Source: a bacterium (GTDB taxonomy: Bacteria; Hydrogenedentota; Hydrogenedentia; Hydrogenedentiales; SLHB01). From it: DNA of 7,871 nucleotides. The stretch covers positions 1-7,871 of the forward strand of contig JAAEQP010001104.1 of assembly GCA_024231375.1 (NCBI GenBank), read 5' to 3'. The translations under genes were made by a program, and so were the position numbers. The stretch's first letter is position 1; every line of letters begins with the position of its first letter. Below the pieces are notes generated by a model, which was not told where the DNA came from, did no database searches, and saw only the letters and a program-made list of their open reading frames with translations. Of this stretch, positions 5,888-7,871 are shown one piece after another.

Positions 5888-6827
5888 CCCCCCTGTTTTG
5901 GACCCGCGCCATCACACGGCACGCCTTCCCGATCCGGTTCGGGGAATCCACGAAGTTCAAATGCCCCACGCCCACATCGGGCGGACCGGAGGGGCCATCG
6001 GAAAGCGCGATGCCATGCACCTCCACCCCGCGCCCCTCAGGCACACGGAAGCCAAGCGCCACGAGCGGGCCGCGCCACGTAGGAATGCCCGTCATCTCGA
6101 TATTGTAGACATGGCGCTTCCCGTCCCCGATCACCTCGAACGATTCGGACTGCAGGCCGTTCGTGGCCCCCGTGCCCCACAGGACGGCCCCCGATCCCCC
6201 TATGTCAGACGTCAGCTCAAGGGTCGCCCAAGTGAGGGCTTCCACATCAACAGCAAGCCGTGGACCAAACCGTTCCGCCGCGCCAGGAACAACCCGCCAG
6301 GAATCCTCCTTGCCATCAAAGGTCCATGAGACCGCCCCGTCGGTCAGTGCCTCGTCGCTTCCCCATTCCTCAATACGAATCCAGTCGATCTCGAACGTTG
6401 CCCCGTTGTACACGTCGAATCTTAGCTGGCAGATGCGCCCTTCCTTCTGCCAGAAAGGAAAGACAGCGATCGTCTCCCACTCCCCGGTTCCCTTCAGTGC
6501 AAACCGGCTCTTCTTCGATTCTATCAGGCCTCCGTATTTCCCTTCGAAAGTCCCCGACCAGAAAAGGTCACACCATCCACCCTTGTCGGCGCGTACCCGA
6601 AAGCGCACCACCTGCCACGGGGTTGCGGGGAACTCAACATCGCGGCACATAAGGAACGGATCCCAATCGACTGGCTTCAGGCTGTAGACGCCGTCCCTTA
6701 CGGCAGCTTCCCCGGAATGGGCATTCGCCTGCCAGCCCCCCGCCCCGCTGTCGGCGTCAAACTCCCACCCTGGCAGACCCCCCGCAGCGCCAAGCACGAG
6801 CAACCCAACCACCCCCAATGCACCCAT
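5769..6827 (-). CDS. Secreted GH99/WbsX-like protein, N-terminal part (truncated by poly-G frameshift)
   Basis: As the sequence stands this frame encodes 352 residues. A hydrophobic signal peptide (MGALGVVGLLVLGAAGG, no basic n-region) is followed by a beta-sandwich module (about 21-155, with a FWSG motif), a second module (about 167-276, with TWRGPL), and the first half of an Ig-like domain (288-328) reading as CARDB/NEW3-type. It then enters the G tract and ends in 18 residues of unrelated Cys/Arg-rich sequence. The downstream frame resumes the same Ig-like domain exactly, so this is one gene: with 14 G instead of 15 the reading is PAGGGGAVLKGSAV and the product is 892 residues. The ATG at 6827 has GGGAGG (6833-6838) five bases upstream. 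An upstream GTG at 6878 overlaps the -10 promoter element and is rejected. The truncated product would be secreted but lack the catalytic-like domain. Confidence 0.8.
   Translation of the reverse strand: MGALGVVGLLVLGAAGGLPGWEFDADSGAGGWQANAHSGEAAVRDGVYSLKPVDWDPFLMCRDVEFPATPWQVVRFRVRADKGGWCDLFWSGTFEGKYGGLIESKKSRFALKGTGEWETIAVFPFWQKEGRICQLRFDVYNGATFEIDWIRIEEWGSDEALTDGAVSWTFDGKEDSWRVVPGAAERFGPRLAVDVEALTWATLELTSDIGGSGAVLWGTGATNGLQSESFEVIGDGKRHVYNIEMTGIPTWRGPLVALGFRVPEGRGVEVHGIALSDGPSGPPDVGVGHLNFVDSPNRIGKACRVMARVQNRGGASAEELEVELVVPAGGGGGGTQGVRCSFCNECRLRRGR
5830..5844. repeat. Homopolymer of 15 C (15 G on the coding strand) causing a frameshift
   Basis: Fifteen consecutive C on the plus strand sit inside the GH99-like gene. 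Counting codons on the minus strand, run lengths of 11, 14 or 17 keep the two halves in one frame, while 15 gives early termination at 5769. Long G tracts of this kind are classic slipped-strand contingency sites, and are also the commonest place for sequencing or consensus errors. The sequence alone cannot tell the two apart. Confidence 0.9.
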
Positions 6828-6876
6828 TACAACCTCCCTGCCGTCGATAGTCGTCACAATGGTTTGAGCGGCTCTC

Positions 6877-6885
6877 ACTATAGCA
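6877..6885 (-). promoter_or_regulatory. Predicted extended -10 promoter for the GH99-like gene
   Basis: On the minus strand TGCTATAGT combines a TGn element with TATAGT (5/6 to TATAAT). No good -35 is found at 17 bp (CTGTGG), which fits an extended -10 promoter. The start would be near 6870, giving a leader of about 43 bases to the ATG at 6827. The 145 bp between this gene and the ABC gene hold nothing else convincing. Confidence 0.45.
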
Positions 6886-6972
6886 GAAGAAGCGCCGGCC
6901 CACAGCGTCTCTCTGTTCTAGCGCAGCGGCGTTCGCGAAAAAGGGTCCCCCGGACGAGTAATGCCTACGCGA

Positions 6973-7871
6973 TCACGGCGAGGATGGAGGCGCGAATACG
7001 TGGCACGCGGCGCTGTGGCCGCTGCTCACGTCAACGGCACGCTGCAATGTCGATGCGCACTCGGACCGTGCGTCGGGACAGCGCGGGTGGAAGGGACAGC
7101 CTGATGGCGGGTTCAAAGGACTCGGAACGTCACCGGTCAGAATTGTGCGCTCGCCCTTGCCGCCAGGAACGGGAACGGGTGCCGCACTCAACAGCGCTCG
7201 TGTGTAGGGATGAACCGGTTGCTCGAATATCTCGTCCACGCTGCCCGTCTCCACAACACGTCCCAAGTACATCACGGCGACCCGGTCCGAGATGTGGCGG
7301 ATCACGCTCAGGTCGTGGCCGATGAACAGATAGGTGAGATTCAGTTTCTTCTGCAAGTCGTTCAGCAGATTGAGGATCTGCGCCTGGATGGAAACGTCCA
7401 GAGCCGACACCGGCTCGTCAGCCACGATCAGCCACGGGTCCACGGCAAGCGCGCGGGCCACCCCAATCCGCTGCCGTTGGCCTCCGCTGAATTCATGGGG
7501 ATACCGGTCCGCCCCTTCGGCTGGGAGTCCCACCATTTCAAGCAACTCATAGACCCTGTCACGCCGCACCGCTTTCTTCATCGGTCCGTGGGCGACAATC
7601 GCTTCCGCCAGCATCGAATACACGGTCATCCGGGGATTCAGCGAGCCGTAGGGGTCCTGAAACACAACCTGCATGTAGCGCCGCATCCGGCGCATGCCCG
7701 CGCGGTCAAGTGCGTCAAGCTCTACTCCGCCGAAGCACACAGCGCCCGCGGTAGGTTCAATCAATCGCAGAATCGCCCGTCCAGCCGTGGTCTTCCCGCT
7801 CCCGCTCTCACCGACCAGGCTCAGGGTTTGCCCTTGCGGGATCGTGAAGTCCACCCCATCGACCGCACGAA
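6973..7871 (-). CDS. oppF: Oligopeptide/dipeptide ABC transporter ATP-binding protein (OppF/DppF type), 5' end outside window
   Basis: This ATPase subunit would power a peptide or nickel/solute importer at the cytoplasmic face of the membrane. The reading frame continues through the right edge (the last codons read RAVDG before VDFTIPQGQ), so the start is not in the window; 298 residues are visible. In order they show Walker [10 protein letters not shown], a Q-loop in [16 protein letters not shown] (OppF/DppF-like rather than OppD-like), the signature FSGGQRQR, Walker [13 protein letters not shown] and the H-loop GHD. These are followed by the family C-terminal extension [16 protein letters not shown]. 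The last part has four cysteines spaced C-x5-C-x6-C-x17-C (in [14 protein letters not shown] and then AAC), a pattern seen in peptide-importer ATPases and linked in some to an iron-sulphur cluster. The partner permeases and OppD should lie to the right. OppF versus DppF or a related importer cannot be resolved. Confidence 0.92.
   Translation of the reverse strand, partial: RAVDGVDFTIPQGQTLSLVGESGSGKTTAGRAILRLIEPTAGAVCFGGVELDALDRAGMRRMRRYMQVVFQDPYGSLNPRMTVYSMLAEAIVAHGPMKKAVRRDRVYELLEMVGLPAEGADRYPHEFSGGQRQRIGVARALAVDPWLIVADEPVSALDVSIQAQILNLLNDLQKKLNLTYLFIGHDLSVIRHISDRVAVMYLGRVVETGSVDEIFEQPVHPYTRALLSAAPVPVPGGKGERTILTGDVPSPLNPPSGCPFHPRCPDARSECASTLQRAVDVSSGHSAACHVFAPPSSP

Noticed and set aside
4841..6082. 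Long plus-strand open frame antisense to the GH99-like gene (413 codons)
   Set aside because: It is Arg/Pro/His-rich with no domain signature, which is typical of an antisense shadow of a GC-rich gene.
6938..6955. Possible terminator after the ABC ATPase gene: short GTCC/GGAC stem followed by five T on the minus strand
   Set aside because: The stem is only 4 bp with a 3-base loop, and two C lie between stem and T run; too weak to call.

Overview
The window is bacterial, GC-rich and gene-dense, with six loci and no RNA genes, CRISPR arrays or mobile elements that I can see. Five loci are read on the minus strand and one (rsmG) on the plus strand. Two near-identical parS centromere-like palindromes beside rsmG suggest it lies in the origin-proximal part of a chromosome. 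The gene mix is a Geobacter-type citramalate synthase, an archaeal-type phosphoglycerate mutase homologue, a DUF151 protein and a large secreted GH99-like protein. That would fit a Hydrogenedentota, PVC-like or deltaproteobacteria-like organism, but the sequence alone does not settle the phylum.

Layout, left to right: (1) 1-308, minus, the start of a bifunctional-nuclease-family (DUF151) gene cut by the left edge, with its own promoter at 332-360. (2) 448-2034, minus, cimA, citramalate synthase. (3) 2109-3350, minus, an apgM-type phosphomutase that may be a homoserine kinase; it lies 74 bp upstream of cimA and is probably co-transcribed with it. (4) 3351-3493, a divergent intergenic region in which the promoters for apgM (minus) and rsmG (plus) physically overlap. 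(5) 3494-4114, plus, rsmG, a 16S rRNA guanine-N7 methyltransferase, with a perfect parS embedded in its last third and a second, composite parS just after its stop. (6) 4148-6827, minus, a large secreted GH99/WbsX-like protein with three copies of a carbohydrate-binding-like module. Its reading frame is broken at a run of 15 G (coding strand). (7) 6973-7871, minus, an OppF/DppF-type ABC transporter ATPase cut by the right edge.

apgM and cimA plausibly work together in the threonine/isoleucine branch: citramalate synthase makes the precursor of 2-oxobutyrate without threonine, and apgM-like proteins next to amino-acid genes have been proposed as alternative homoserine kinases. The secreted GH99-like protein and the peptide/solute ABC transporter are accessory uptake or polymer-degradation functions, but they are separated by 145 bp and the GH gene has its own extended -10 promoter.

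The most noteworthy signals are the poly-G tract that toggles the GH99-like protein between a full-length (892 residues) and a truncated (352 residues) product, and the pair of parS sites 94 bp apart at rsmG without the usual parA-parB genes following.
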